Assembly: GCF_003467125.1 (NCBI RefSeq)
Contig: NZ_QSFA01000007.1
Location: 1-64,000 of the forward strand
Length of the DNA: 64,000 nucleotides
Direction: 5' to 3'
From: Megasphaera sp. AM44-1BH
GTDB taxonomy: Bacteria; Bacillota; Negativicutes; Veillonellales; Megasphaeraceae
The position numbers and the translations under genes are program-made. The notes under the pieces were generated by a model. That model worked only from the letters and a program-made list of their open reading frames with translations. It did no database searches and had not been told where the DNA came from. Below, piece after piece: positions 1 to 7,897 of the stretch; position 1 is the first letter of the stretch, and each line of letters opens with the position of its first letter.

Positions 1-63
1 TTGGACTAGGGGTGACCACACCACAAAATCTGGACTAATACCTTTTTTTTAGAAGGGAATATC

Positions 64-489
64 ATGATTCAAATACGTATGCAGCAGGGACTTTCACAAG
101 ACGCCCGGATTATCCGGCAGGAGGTATTTGTAGAAGAACAGGGATTTCATCATGAATTTGATGAAACCGATCAGACGGCATGGCATCTGGTGTTATATGA
201 AAATGGGCATGCCGCTGGCTGCTGCCGGCTCTTTTCATCAGACAATCCCGATGTGTATATACTGGGCCGCCTGGCCGTACGGAAATCCTGCCGGGGCCGG
301 CAGTACGGGGAGCGCCTGGTACGGGAAGCAGAGGCATGGCTGCGCGGCCGCCATGTGAAACGGCTGGCTCTGTCGGCACAGGTCCGGGTGCGCCCGTTTT
401 ATGAAAAACTGGGATATACCGCATCGGGTGACGAATATCTGGACGAGTATTGTCCTCATATCCACATGGAAAAGGAGTTGACAGAATGA
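64..489 (+). CDS. GNAT family N-acetyltransferase (ElaA/YjcF-like)
   Basis: 141-residue protein of the GNAT fold, which moves an acetyl group from acetyl-CoA to an amine; the substrate cannot be told. The N-terminal part (VFVEEQGFHHEFDETD) resembles the ElaA/YjcF branch. The central LGRLAVRKSCRGRQYGERL is motif A, where RxxGxG-like residues grip the CoA pyrophosphate, although the usual Q/RxxGxG reads RGRQYG. The C-terminal VRPFYEKLGY is the usual beta-6/7 region. The ATG follows GAAGGGA with good spacing. Its stop overlaps the next gene's start (ATGA), so the two are co-translated. Family sure, substrate unknown. Confidence 0.85.
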   Translation: MIQIRMQQGLSQDARIIRQEVFVEEQGFHHEFDETDQTAWHLVLYENGHAAGCCRLFSSDNPDVYILGRLAVRKSCRGRQYGERLVREAEAWLRGRHVKRLALSAQVRVRPFYEKLGYTASGDEYLDEYCPHIHMEKELTE

Positions 490-908
490 GCCTGATATAC
501 TGGATCCCTTTTTTTATCATCGTCATTGGCAATATAGGTTATCACATGGTAGCAAAGGCAACGCCATCGGCAGCCCCGCCTTTCCTGGCCCTCAGTGTCA
601 CCTATCTGGTCAGTTTCCTCCTGTGTGCCGCTGCGTACGTGGTGACGGGAACTTCGCTGCGGCAGGATCTGCATACATTGAACTGGGCGAGCGCTGCCTG
701 GGGACTGACGCTGGTGGCTGTCGAATTTGGTTATATCCTGTTATACCGGACTGGCTGGAAAATCAGTACAGCCTCACTCCTGGCCAATGTCAGCGTGGCG
801 CTCCTTTTGGCAGGTATAGGCGTCCTGTTTTATAAAGACGTTCTGCTGCCCCGGCAGATCATCGGCATCATCCTGTGCCTGGCCGGCGTTTTTTTCCTGC
901 GTCCATAA
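486..908 (+). CDS. Small DMT/EamA-like membrane transporter
   Basis: 140-residue protein with four hydrophobic segments and almost no loops, the size of a half-length EamA/SMR-type drug/metabolite transporter. Such four-helix proteins usually work as dimers. The open frame extends upstream to 450, but the ATG at 486 overlapping the preceding stop (ATGA) is the natural start because it begins directly with the first membrane helix (IYWIPFFIIVIGNIGYH). The C-terminus IIGIILCLAGVFFLRP is typical of the family. Substrate unknown; co-translation with the upstream acetyltransferase hints at a linked job such as handling a toxic amine, which is inference. Confidence 0.75.
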   Translation: MSLIYWIPFFIIVIGNIGYHMVAKATPSAAPPFLALSVTYLVSFLLCAAAYVVTGTSLRQDLHTLNWASAAWGLTLVAVEFGYILLYRTGWKISTASLLANVSVALLLAGIGVLFYKDVLLPRQIIGIILCLAGVFFLRP

Positions 909-1088
909 AGAAGGGGGACTCCACTAACCGCCAGCTGCCAGCCACTAACTGCTGTTCTTTCATCAAACATCAAACTGCAAACTATCTTTCCCCGGCCTGC
1001 GTGCCATCTATCCTTGCAGACCGGTGCTATTTAGTGTACAATTTTCTGTACAGAATAGTACTAGTAGTCAGAGAAATGAGAAGATAGC

Positions 1089-1766
1089 ATGAATCAGGTA
1101 CGGGCAGAAAAGGTAATCAAGCCGCTCATGGCGGTCGTCATCACCGGGATTTTTCTCGGGATCTACGTGATGATCCCGGCATTTTACAGTACGTTGTGGC
1201 AGCTCATGGTCAGCCGGGATATACAGGGTCTCTCGGCGTATATTGCCTCCTTTGGCAGTGCCGCCGTGCTGCTCATGATCCTGCTCATCGTCCTGACTAA
1301 TATGACCGGCCTGCCGTCGGTGCAGTTCGTGACTGTCAATGGCATCCTCTTCGGTCTTCTTCCGGGGATCGTCATTTCCTGGATCGGCCAGGTGGCAGGC
1401 AATGTGCTGGCCTTTGTCGTCATGCGCTATGTGTTCCGCCGTACGGCCCGCCGTCTCGTGGCGCGGAGCCGCTTCATTGCCCGGCTCAACCGGCACATTA
1501 CAGCCCGGACAGCCTTCTTCCTGCGGGCCATTCCCTATTCGCCCAATTTTGCCATTACGGCCTTGTGCGCCCTGAGCCGCATCGGCTTTACGGAGCATGG
1601 CATAGCGACTATAGCCGGAAAATTTCTGGCTATCTGCATCGAGGTCTGGATGGGATATGGCCTCATCCGTTTTGACTGGCATGACCTGCGGCTGGCCGCT
1701 GTCGCTGTCCTGCTCATGATGATTTTCATGGGTTACAAATGGTATGTGTGGAAACATAAAAACTAA
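1089..1766 (+). CDS. TVP38/TMEM64 (DedA-like) family membrane protein
   Basis: 225-residue inner-membrane protein with an N-terminal helix (about residues 11-30), a second hydrophobic stretch (55-75), a re-entrant segment LPSVQFVTVNGILFG, the glycine-rich GIVISWIGQVAGN that marks the VTT/SNARE-associated domain, and the downstream RAIPYSPNF motif, where the family has R-x-x-P. DedA/TVP38 proteins are implicated in lipid or undecaprenyl-phosphate movement; the substrate here is not known. It stands alone, followed by a strong intrinsic terminator. The start has only a weak GAGAAGA ribosome site. Confidence 0.85.
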   Translation: MNQVRAEKVIKPLMAVVITGIFLGIYVMIPAFYSTLWQLMVSRDIQGLSAYIASFGSAAVLLMILLIVLTNMTGLPSVQFVTVNGILFGLLPGIVISWIGQVAGNVLAFVVMRYVFRRTARRLVARSRFIARLNRHITARTAFFLRAIPYSPNFAITALCALSRIGFTEHGIATIAGKFLAICIEVWMGYGLIRFDWHDLRLAAVAVLLMMIFMGYKWYVWKHKN

Positions 1767-1784
1767 ATAGATTACATAATTAAG

Positions 1785-1833
1785 AAAAATAAGTCAATGT
1801 GATTTAAATGAATAAACACATTGACTTATTTTT
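1785..1833 (+). terminator. Intrinsic terminator after TVP38 gene
   Basis: A perfect 17-bp inverted repeat (arms 1785-1801 and 1817-1833) around a 15-nt loop. The arms begin with A5 and end with T5, so it can work in either direction. It lies 19 bp after the stop codon. Confidence 0.85.
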
Positions 1834-1948
1834 ATATGTATGATATTCTTGTTACATAACAAATAATTGTTTTCTAATTAAAATGATTATCATAAAACGT
1901 TTAACAGGATATCCCGGCATATTCCTGTTAAGAAAGGAAGTGTTTCTT

Positions 1949-3427
1949 ATGTATACTGTTCCGCACTCCTCGTATGATTTATATATTGGTGGCAAATGGG
2001 TCCCTGCCAGCGATGGCGCCCGGTTCACGGCGTATAATCCTGCTGACGGGACGAAGCTGGCAGAGTGTGCCGAAGCGACAAAAGACGATGTCAACATGGC
2101 CGTAGCGGCAGCTCATAAAGCGTTCCCGGCATGGAAGATCACATCGCCCCAGAAACGGCAGGATCTGCTCCTTGCCATTGCTGATATCATCGAACAGAAT
2201 GCCGATATGCTGGCTATGGTGGAAACGCTGGACAACGGCAAGCCCATCAGGGAAACGAAGAATATCGACATCCCCCTGGCAGTCGATCATTTCCGCTATT
2301 TTGCCGGCGTCGTCCGCAGTGAAGACGGCCGGGCGACGGTCATCGACGACCATACGCTGAGTCTCGTCATCCACGAGCCGATCGGTGTCGTCGGCCAGAT
2401 CATCCCCTGGAATTTCCCCTTCCTCATGGCAGCGTGGAAACTGGCTCCGGCCCTGGCGGCAGGCTGCACCATCGTCCTCAAGCCGTCGAGTTCGACGTCC
2501 CTGAGCGTCCTCGAACTGATGCATCTCATCGGCGATGTCCTGCCGCCGGGCGTGGTCAACGTCATTACCGGCAAGGGCTCGCGGGCTGGCCAGTATATCC
2601 TCGATCATCCCGATATCCAGAAGCTGGCCTTTACGGGATCGACGGAAATCGGCCGCGACGTCTATGATGCGGCTATGAAGAAGCTGATTCCGGCTACGCT
2701 GGAACTGGGCGGCAAATCGGCCAATATTTACTTTGACGACTGCGACTGGGATATGGCTATGGATGGGGCCCAGCTGGGCATCCTGTTCAACCAGGGCCAG
2801 GTATGCTGCGCCGGATCGCGGATTTTCGTCCAGAAAGGCATTTATGACAAGTTCGTCTCGGATCTGGCTGACCGCTTCCGCCGCATCCGCGTAGGCCTGC
2901 CCTGGGAAGAAACGACCCAGATGGGCGCCCAGATAGACGAACGGCAGGTGAAGAAAATCCTCGATTATATCGAAATCGGGAAGCAGGAAGGAGCGCGCCT
3001 CGTCTGTGGCGGCAGGAAAGCGGCGGCTCCGGGGCTGGAAAAGGGAAGTTTCGTCGAACCGACTATATTTGCCGATGTCAGGAACGATATGCGCATTGCC
3101 CAGGAAGAGATCTTCGGGCCCGTCGTGTGCATCATCCCCTTTACCGATGAAGCAGAAGTCATCGCCATGGCCAACGACAGCGTATACGGACTGGGCGGCG
3201 CCGTCTGGACCCGTGATATCAACCGGGCCCTGCGGGTAGCCAAAGCGGTGGAAACGGGCCGTATGTGGGTCAATACGTACAATGCCCTGCCGGCAGGCAC
3301 GCCCTTTGGCGGCTACAAGCTTTCCGGCATCGGTCGTGAAACGGACAAGACGACCATGCGGCACTATATGCAGACCAAGAACATCTATATCAACCTTGCG
3401 GAAACACCGTCGGGATTATATGAGTAA
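1949..3427 (+). CDS. NAD(P)-dependent aldehyde dehydrogenase
   Basis: 492-residue aldehyde dehydrogenase superfamily enzyme oxidising an aldehyde to a carboxylate. Visible motifs: IPWNFPF (cofactor cleft), FTGSTEIGR (Rossmann turn), LELGGKS with the general-base Glu, and NQGQVCCAGSR, where Cys286 is the catalytic nucleophile and Cys287 its neighbour; EEIFGPV and the C-terminal TPFGGYKLSG are also family hallmarks. The length is normal. The frame opens at 1883, but the ATG at 1949 is preceded by AAAGGAAG and starts where relatives start. It resembles betaine/phenylacetaldehyde-type enzymes, but substrate cannot be assigned. A 45-codon gene follows 15 bp later and may be co-transcribed. Confidence 0.93.
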   Translation: MYTVPHSSYDLYIGGKWVPASDGARFTAYNPADGTKLAECAEATKDDVNMAVAAAHKAFPAWKITSPQKRQDLLLAIADIIEQNADMLAMVETLDNGKPIRETKNIDIPLAVDHFRYFAGVVRSEDGRATVIDDHTLSLVIHEPIGVVGQIIPWNFPFLMAAWKLAPALAAGCTIVLKPSSSTSLSVLELMHLIGDVLPPGVVNVITGKGSRAGQYILDHPDIQKLAFTGSTEIGRDVYDAAMKKLIPATLELGGKSANIYFDDCDWDMAMDGAQLGILFNQGQVCCAGSRIFVQKGIYDKFVSDLADRFRRIRVGLPWEETTQMGAQIDERQVKKILDYIEIGKQEGARLVCGGRKAAAPGLEKGSFVEPTIFADVRNDMRIAQEEIFGPVVCIIPFTDEAEVIAMANDSVYGLGGAVWTRDINRALRVAKAVETGRMWVNTYNALPAGTPFGGYKLSGIGRETDKTTMRHYMQTKNIYINLAETPSGLYE

Positions 3428-3442
3428 CAGGAAAGGAGTATT

Positions 3443-3580
3443 ATGGGCATACGAAATACGATTGTAGCACTATTGTTTGTCTGTCTGGCCTGCACGGCCG
3501 TATACGGGTTCATGACCGTAGAACGGCCGGGCGTACAGGCTGCGGCGCAGGCCAGTACCAAAGCGGATAAATCGAAATAA
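3443..3580 (+). CDS. Small single-span membrane protein, unknown
   Basis: A 45-codon frame starting at ATG 3443 behind a strong GAAAGGAG site, 15 bp after the aldehyde dehydrogenase stop. The product has a basic start (MGIRN), one hydrophobic helix of about 17 residues (TIVALLFVCLACTAVYGF) and a short Ala/Lys-rich polar tail. It could be a small membrane protein or the remnant of a secreted peptide; the Cys residues do not form a convincing lipobox. No family recognised. The good ribosome site and spacing are the main support. Confidence 0.55.
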   Translation: MGIRNTIVALLFVCLACTAVYGFMTVERPGVQAAAQASTKADKSK

Positions 3581-3596
3581 CGGCATAGCCGGAACC

Positions 3597-3636
3597 GGGG
3601 CTGTCCCATGAAGTGTCATCTGTCATGGGGCAGCCC
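3597..3636 (+). terminator. Hairpin, possible weak terminator
   Basis: Arms 3597-3611 and 3623-3636 pair almost fully (GGGGCTGTCCCATGA with TCATGGGGCAGCCC, one G-T). It is followed by TCGTTGT rather than a T run, so termination is uncertain. Confidence 0.45.
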
Positions 3637-3704
3637 TCGTTGTCGTGTCCGCCGTGAAGTATGATATAATATGGGGTATAAAAGGCATGAAGGAGGTATA
3701 CCTC

Positions 3705-4253
3705 ATGGATTATACGACAGTATACGATTCCCCTTTGGGAACGATTCAGCTGGCAAGCGACGGAACACATCTCATCGGGCTCTGGCTCTGCGGGCAGAAA
3801 TATGACCGGGCGACTCTTTCAGAGGAGTCCTGCCGGAACGATGACCTGCCCGTTTTTATACAGGTCCGGGACTGGCTGGACCGCTACTTTGCCGGAAAAC
3901 GGCCGGCACCGTCGGAATTGCCGCTGAACCCCCGGGGCAGCGCCTTCCGCCAGCACGTGTGGCAGCTGCTGTGCCAGGTGCCGTACGGGCAGACGACGAC
4001 TTACAGTGATCTGGCAGAACGCCTGGGGCAGATGACGGGGAAAAAAGAGAATCCTCACGCCGTCGGTGGCGCCGTAGGGCATAATCCCATTTCCCTGATC
4101 ATTCCCTGTCACCGCGCCGTCGGTAAGAGCGGCAGTCTGACGGGCTATGCCGGCGGTCTCGATAAAAAAGTCTGGCTTCTGCGCCACGAAGGGGCCGATA
4201 TGACCCGTCTCTTCCGGCCGGGGCAGAGAAAAAAGGCCGGTTCTGAGAAATAG
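3705..4253 (+). CDS. ogt: Methylated-DNA--protein-cysteine methyltransferase
   Basis: 182-residue suicide repair protein that takes the alkyl group from O6-alkylguanine in DNA onto its own cysteine. The C-terminal domain holds VPYGQTTTYSDLA (DNA-binding helix region), NPHAVGGAVGHNP and the active site IIPCHRAVG with acceptor Cys135, then GYAGGLDKKVWLLRHEG. The N-terminal domain is the usual short alpha/beta half. The frame is open from 3645, but ATG 3705 is behind AGGAGG and gives the normal N-terminus MDYTTVYDSPLG. It stands just upstream of dinB, so two genes for handling alkylated or damaged DNA lie together. Confidence 0.93.
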   Translation: MDYTTVYDSPLGTIQLASDGTHLIGLWLCGQKYDRATLSEESCRNDDLPVFIQVRDWLDRYFAGKRPAPSELPLNPRGSAFRQHVWQLLCQVPYGQTTTYSDLAERLGQMTGKKENPHAVGGAVGHNPISLIIPCHRAVGKSGSLTGYAGGLDKKVWLLRHEGADMTRLFRPGQRKKAGSEK

Positions 4254-4324
4254 GGAAATTTTTCACTTTTCCCCTATATTTCTGGAGTGGACTCGTTGTA
4301 TAATGGTACCAGTAAAGGGAGGGA

Positions 4325-5500
4325 ATGACATTGGCAAGGCGCTGGATTATGCACGTGGATATGGATGCTTTTTATGCCTCTGTCGAACAACGGGACAATC
4401 CGGCTCTGCGCGGTCATCCCGTCATCGTCGGGGGACTCGGTGAACGGGGAGTCGTGGCTACGGCCTCGTACGAAGCCCGGCGGTTCGGCGTCCATTCGGC
4501 TATGAGCACCCGCCAGGCACGGCGTCTCTGTCCTGACGGTATTTTCCTGCCTGTGCGCATGGCCCATTACCGGCGCATTTCTCATCAGATCCGCCTTATC
4601 TTATCTCACTATTCGCCCTTCATCGAACCGCTGGCACTGGATGAAGCCTTCCTGGATGTGTCGGGCATGAATCTCCAGTACCCGGATATCGTCGATATCG
4701 GCCGGGCCGTCAAGGAGGACATTCTGCGCATTACGGGCCTTGTGGCATCGGCAGGGATTGCGCCCAACAAGTTCCTGGCTAAATTGGCATCGGATCTGAA
4801 AAAGCCCGACGGCTTGATGTGGATTCCCTACGGAAAGGAACAGGAAATCCTGGCGCCCCTTCCCGTATCCCGTCTCTGGGGTGTCGGCCGGGTGACGGCG
4901 GGCCAGCTGGAAAAAGCCGGGTTCCATACCATCGGCGATATCATCCACGCCGGGCCTGATGCGCTCATCCCCATTGCCGGCCGGCAGGCACACCGCCTGT
5001 ATGAGCTGGCCTGCGGCCGTGACAACCGCCAGCTGGAAGTGAGCCGCCGCCCCCAGTCTGTGGGCAACGAGCATACGTATGAACACGACCTGACGAGGGA
5101 AGAAGACGTGGACGAGCAGTTCCGCCTCCTGGCCAATGAAGTGGCCTGGCGGCTGCGGCAGAACCATCTCATGGGCCGTACCATTACGATCAAGGTGCGG
5201 TTTGCTTCCTTTGAGACGGTGACCCGGTCCCTGACGCTGGAGACCATAGGGACCTGTTCGGAAGAACAGCTCTATTTCGCCGCAAAACGGCTGTATCATA
5301 AGAAGGGTAAAAACGGCCCCATACGGCTCCTGGGCCTGTCGGTCAGCCAGCTCCAGCCCTATCAGGTACAGAGTGATTTATTTTCCGATGACGAAGAAAC
5401 GAAGGCCAAGGTCACGGAAGCCATTGACAAACTGCAGCAGCGCTTTGGCCGCAAGGCGCTCATGAAAGGATTTCTCTGGGAAATGTCCCACGATAAATAG
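4325..5500 (+). CDS. dinB: DNA polymerase IV (Y family)
   Basis: Translesion DNA polymerase of about 390 residues, within the family's normal size. The palm begins with MHVDMDAFYASVEQ (first metal Asp), followed by SYEARRFGVHSAM, and the second catalytic site is LALDEAFLDV. The thumb has two HhH motifs (SRLWGVGRVTAGQLEKAG) and the little-finger domain ends the protein; no obvious C-terminal clamp peptide QLxLF is seen beyond SDLFSDD. Start choice: ATG 4325 lies only one base after the AGGGAGGG site, whereas TTG at 4331 has seven bases of spacing and may be the true start. Single gene, upstream of an orphan small gene. Confidence 0.93.
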   Translation: MTLARRWIMHVDMDAFYASVEQRDNPALRGHPVIVGGLGERGVVATASYEARRFGVHSAMSTRQARRLCPDGIFLPVRMAHYRRISHQIRLILSHYSPFIEPLALDEAFLDVSGMNLQYPDIVDIGRAVKEDILRITGLVASAGIAPNKFLAKLASDLKKPDGLMWIPYGKEQEILAPLPVSRLWGVGRVTAGQLEKAGFHTIGDIIHAGPDALIPIAGRQAHRLYELACGRDNRQLEVSRRPQSVGNEHTYEHDLTREEDVDEQFRLLANEVAWRLRQNHLMGRTITIKVRFASFETVTRSLTLETIGTCSEEQLYFAAKRLYHKKGKNGPIRLLGLSVSQLQPYQVQSDLFSDDEETKAKVTEAIDKLQQRFGRKALMKGFLWEMSHDK

Positions 5501-5523
5501 ATAACGAGAAGGAGATTTGCTTT

Positions 5524-5817
5524 ATGTCAGTATTTACAGTAGCAGCTCATACAGGTGATAACAATAACGGGTATATCCAGTATGACACGGAAACAAAAAA
5601 ACTAACAGTCCATCTGAATGATGCAGAAAAAGAAAAGGAAGCCTATGATTTCCTGACTTCGGTCCGTTCATGGCATCGCTATGTCACCCTGTCCCAGTAT
5701 GAAACGATTACGGCAGCGGCGACGGACAGTCTGGATATTCTGAAGCTGGCCCTGGGATATATATGGCTGCCCCTGGGCGTGCATATCGACTGGAGCCGCC
5801 CCGTCGAAGGCGTATAA
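5524..5817 (+). CDS. Small protein of unknown function
   Basis: 97-residue protein, no signal peptide or membrane helix, mixed alpha/beta composition (MSVFTVAAHTGDNNNG at the start, a charged KEKEAYDF helix in the middle, and a Trp-rich end, IWLPLGVHIDWSRP). The ATG follows GAAGGAG with good spacing, 23 bp after dinB, and a strong terminator follows, so the reading frame is believable as the last gene of a dinB transcript. I do not recognise a family. It may be a lineage-specific Negativicutes protein. Confidence 0.65.
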   Translation: MSVFTVAAHTGDNNNGYIQYDTETKKLTVHLNDAEKEKEAYDFLTSVRSWHRYVTLSQYETITAAATDSLDILKLALGYIWLPLGVHIDWSRPVEGV

Positions 5818-5846
5818 CCGGGACCACGTCCTGCACACGCAAAGAG

Positions 5847-5891
5847 GCCGTACCTTTCTGTGGATACCCCCACAAAGGTACGGCTTTTTTT
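5847..5891 (+). terminator. Intrinsic terminator after dinB unit
   Basis: Arms GCCGTACCTTTCTGTGG (5847-5863) and CCACAAAGGTACGGC (5870-5884), followed by T7. It closes the rightward transcript just before the DnaA-box cluster. Confidence 0.9.
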
Positions 5892-5914
5892 GTATGTGCA
5901 TAAGTAAATAAAAG

Positions 5915-6316
5915 TTATCCACAAAGTGTACACAGTTATGGTGCATAACTTCTGTTATCCTGTGGATATATCCGGCAGATGCCTGTTTACAGGCACGGAT
6001 GGCAGTGGATATCTTTTTCTCTTTTTTGGTAAAATTGTGGATAACTCCTGGGGAACATGCGTTCAGCAGGGTTCGAAAAATTGCGATGAATGCGATAACC
6101 ATGCGGATTTTACATATTTTACAATGGCATATTTTTTTTGTGTACAACCTGTGTGGATTTGTGGATAACCGGATATAGAAAAAGCGGGGTATCCCCACAT
6201 AGACACGTGTACACGTGCAGGGGAATACCCCGCCCGAAGAGTATAGCACAGAGATTTATCCACAAATTTTATCACAGACCTGATCCGGCAGGAGCGATGC
6301 CGCTTCTTTATCCACA
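5915..6316. promoter_or_regulatory. DnaA-box cluster between convergent genes
   Basis: Five exact copies of the DnaA box TTATCCACA: + strand at 5915-5923, 6256-6264 and 6308-6316; - strand (TGTGGATAA) at 6036-6044 and 6160-6168. One-mismatch ATATCCACA lies at 5961-5969 (-), with weaker forms at 6004-6012 and 6152-6160. The last two perfect boxes overlap the stop codon and C-terminal codons of nagB. Between them lie T-rich tracts (6011-6028, 6130-6139). No dnaA, dnaN or other origin gene is in the window and flanking genes converge, which is unlike oriC; a DnaA-titrating or regulatory cluster (datA/DBC-like) is the more natural reading. The block 5892-6255 contains no credible gene. Confidence 0.7.
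6179..6233 (-). terminator. Terminator of the nan/nagB operon
   Basis: GC-rich arms 6184-6196 and 6220-6233 (GCGGGGTATCCCC with a one-base bulge) enclose a 23-nt loop that is itself partly self-complementary (CACGTGTACACGTG). Read leftward, the stem is followed by a T5 run. It lies inside the DnaA-box cluster. Confidence 0.75.
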
Positions 6317-7011
6317 ATGACCGTTGCGTCGCGGTGCAGCTGGAGGATACTGGCCGGCGCGCTGGGGCTGATGCTGCCGCAGACCGTGTTGTAGATGGCC
6401 TCGGCCTTGTTGCGGCCATTGGCCAGGAGTACGACTTTTTTGGCCAGCATGATGGTCTTGATGCCCATGCTGATGGCGTAGCGGGGGACTTCTTCTTCGG
6501 TCTGGAAGAAGCGGGAATTGGCCTGGATCGTTTCTTCGTCGAGGCGGACCTTGTGGGTCGTCGCTTCGAATTTGATGTCCGGTTCATTGAAGCCGATGTG
6601 GGCATTCTGACCGATGCCGAGGATCTGCAGGTCGATGCCGCCTTTCGCTTCGATGAGGGCGTCATAGCGCTTGCCTTCGGCTACGATATCTTTGGCCATG
6701 CCGTCGGGGATATAAATATTTTCCGGCTTTATGTTGATGAAATCGAAGAAATTGTGATGCATGAAGTAGTGATAGCTCTGGGGATTGTCGGGAGCCATGC
6801 CGATGTATTCGTCGAGATTGAATGTCGTGACCTGGGAAAAATCGAGGCCGATCATTTCGTGGACGGCAATCAGTTTTTTATACATGGACAGAGGCGTACT
6901 GCCCGTGGCCAGACCGAGGACGCTGTCCGGTTTGAGGTATATCTGGCCGGCCACAATCTTGGCGGCTTCTGTACTCATTTCATCATAGGAATTGGTAACG
7001 ATCACACGCAT
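6256..7011 (-). CDS. nagB: Glucosamine-6-phosphate deaminase
   Basis: 251-residue enzyme converting glucosamine-6-phosphate to fructose-6-phosphate plus ammonia, the last step that sends sialic acid and GlcNAc carbon into glycolysis. Motifs: LATGSTP phosphate loop (34-40), TFNLDEYIG with catalytic Asp67, and [13 protein letters not shown] with His138 of the ring-opening step; the usual GNNGH reads GQNAH here. Length fits the short Firmicute NagB form. The start is behind AGGAGGCACGTACG. Last gene of the leftward operon, 26 bp after rpiR. The stop codon lies inside a perfect DnaA box. Confidence 0.95.
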   Translation of the reverse strand: MRVIVTNSYDEMSTEAAKIVAGQIYLKPDSVLGLATGSTPLSMYKKLIAVHEMIGLDFSQVTTFNLDEYIGMAPDNPQSYHYFMHHNFFDFINIKPENIYIPDGMAKDIVAEGKRYDALIEAKGGIDLQILGIGQNAHIGFNEPDIKFEATTHKVRLDEETIQANSRFFQTEEEVPRYAISMGIKTIMLAKKVVLLANGRNKAEAIYNTVCGSISPSAPASILQLHRDATVIVDKEAASLLPDQVCDKICG

Positions 7012-7037
7012 CGTACGTGCCTCCTTTTATGGTATGC

Positions 7038-7892
7038 TTAATGGCCGAGACGCAGCAGGTTGACGGCGTCGGCTGTTCGCTGTTTATTCTTGACAGAGGG
7101 TTCAGGCCGTTCTTTGACGACCTGTGTATAGATCAGATCGATGATAAATACCTGGGTCAGCTTGGTGACGATGGAACCCGTTTCCAGCATCGTTTCCCGT
7201 GTCTTATAGGAAATGCACAGGTCGGCGCAGTCCCGGAGCTCAGACCCCGTACTGGCCGTGATGGCAATCAGGTGGGCGCCGTTCTGCCGGGCCAGACGGG
7301 CGGCCTGGACGATTTCTTTCGAGGCGCCGGAATGGCTGATGGCGATGACGACGTCACCGGGATGGATGAGGGCCATGTGCAGCATGATGAGATGGCTGTT
7401 GTCCAGTCCCAGGGCATCGATGCCGATACGCTGGAATTTGTAGGCCGAATCGTCGGCGACGAAGCCGGAATTTCCCAGGCCGATGAAATACACGCGGTGC
7501 CCGCCGGTCAGCAGGCGGACTGTCTGGGCGATGACCTCTTCATCGAGGTTTTCCACGGTCTGGCGGAGCGTATCTATGCCGATGGACATGAGCTTTTTGG
7601 CCGTCGTCATGATGGACTCGTCGGCGGTGATATTGTGGCTGATGATGGTCTTCTGCTGGCTGCGCCGTGACAGTTCTTCGGCCAGGCTGAGCTTGAAATG
7701 CTGCAGGCTGCAAAAGCCCATTTTGCGCACGAAACGGGTGATGGTCGATTCGCTGATGCCGCTCTTTCTGGCCAGGCTGGCGATGGGGGTCGTGCAAAAC
7801 TGGTCGCCGTGGAGGCGGATGTATTCCATGAGGGTACGGTCTGATTTTGATGGTTTGAAGCCGGGATGGTCCAGCTGTTCCAAGATATTCAT
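7038..7892 (-). CDS. RpiR/MurR-family regulator with SIS domain (NanR-like)
   Basis: 284-residue transcription factor. Residues about 1-77 form the RpiR helix-turn-helix domain (ISESTITRFVRKMGF is the recognition region). Residues about 125-255 form the SIS sugar-phosphate-binding domain (VYFIGLGNSGFVADD, AISHSGASKEIVQAA). The family senses amino sugar phosphates; in this operon ManNAc-6-P or GlcN-6-P is the likely ligand, which is inference. Candidate operators are the identical 13-mers at 13217-13229 and 13301-13313. Its ribosome site CAGGAG overlaps the end of nanK, with a 5-bp gap. Confidence 0.9.
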   Translation of the reverse strand: MNILEQLDHPGFKPSKSDRTLMEYIRLHGDQFCTTPIASLARKSGISESTITRFVRKMGFCSLQHFKLSLAEELSRRSQQKTIISHNITADESIMTTAKKLMSIGIDTLRQTVENLDEEVIAQTVRLLTGGHRVYFIGLGNSGFVADDSAYKFQRIGIDALGLDNSHLIMLHMALIHPGDVVIAISHSGASKEIVQAARLARQNGAHLIAITASTGSELRDCADLCISYKTRETMLETGSIVTKLTQVFIIDLIYTQVVKERPEPSVKNKQRTADAVNLLRLGH

Positions 7893-7897
7893 AGGCG

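Noticed and set aside
1..63. Possible insertion-sequence end at the left edge (repeated TGGACTA near 2-8 and 32-38)
   Set aside because: Two short matches in 40 bases, no transposase and no partner end in view; not enough to call an element.
875..1087. 70-codon frame in the gap before the TVP38 gene
   Set aside because: It overlaps the end of the DMT transporter gene, has no ribosome site and a composition unlike a protein. The gap holds only short direct repeats (CCACTAAC twice) and a weak promoter-like area.
1068..1757. Long open frame (229 codons) antisense to the TVP38 gene
   Set aside because: Shadow of a GC-rich coding strand: very polar, His/Asp/Gln-rich product without a ribosome site or any domain. 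The same applies to the long antisense frames over the aldehyde dehydrogenase (1979-3364), the SSS transporter (9768-11270), nagA (13311-14807), brnQ (28080-29585) and yhaN (38213-39736).
5892..6255. Chromosomal origin oriC
   Set aside because: Despite the DnaA boxes there is no dnaA, dnaN, rpmH or gyr gene, the flanking genes converge on the site instead of diverging, and no clear box-array plus unwinding element order is seen. Kept only as a DnaA-box cluster.
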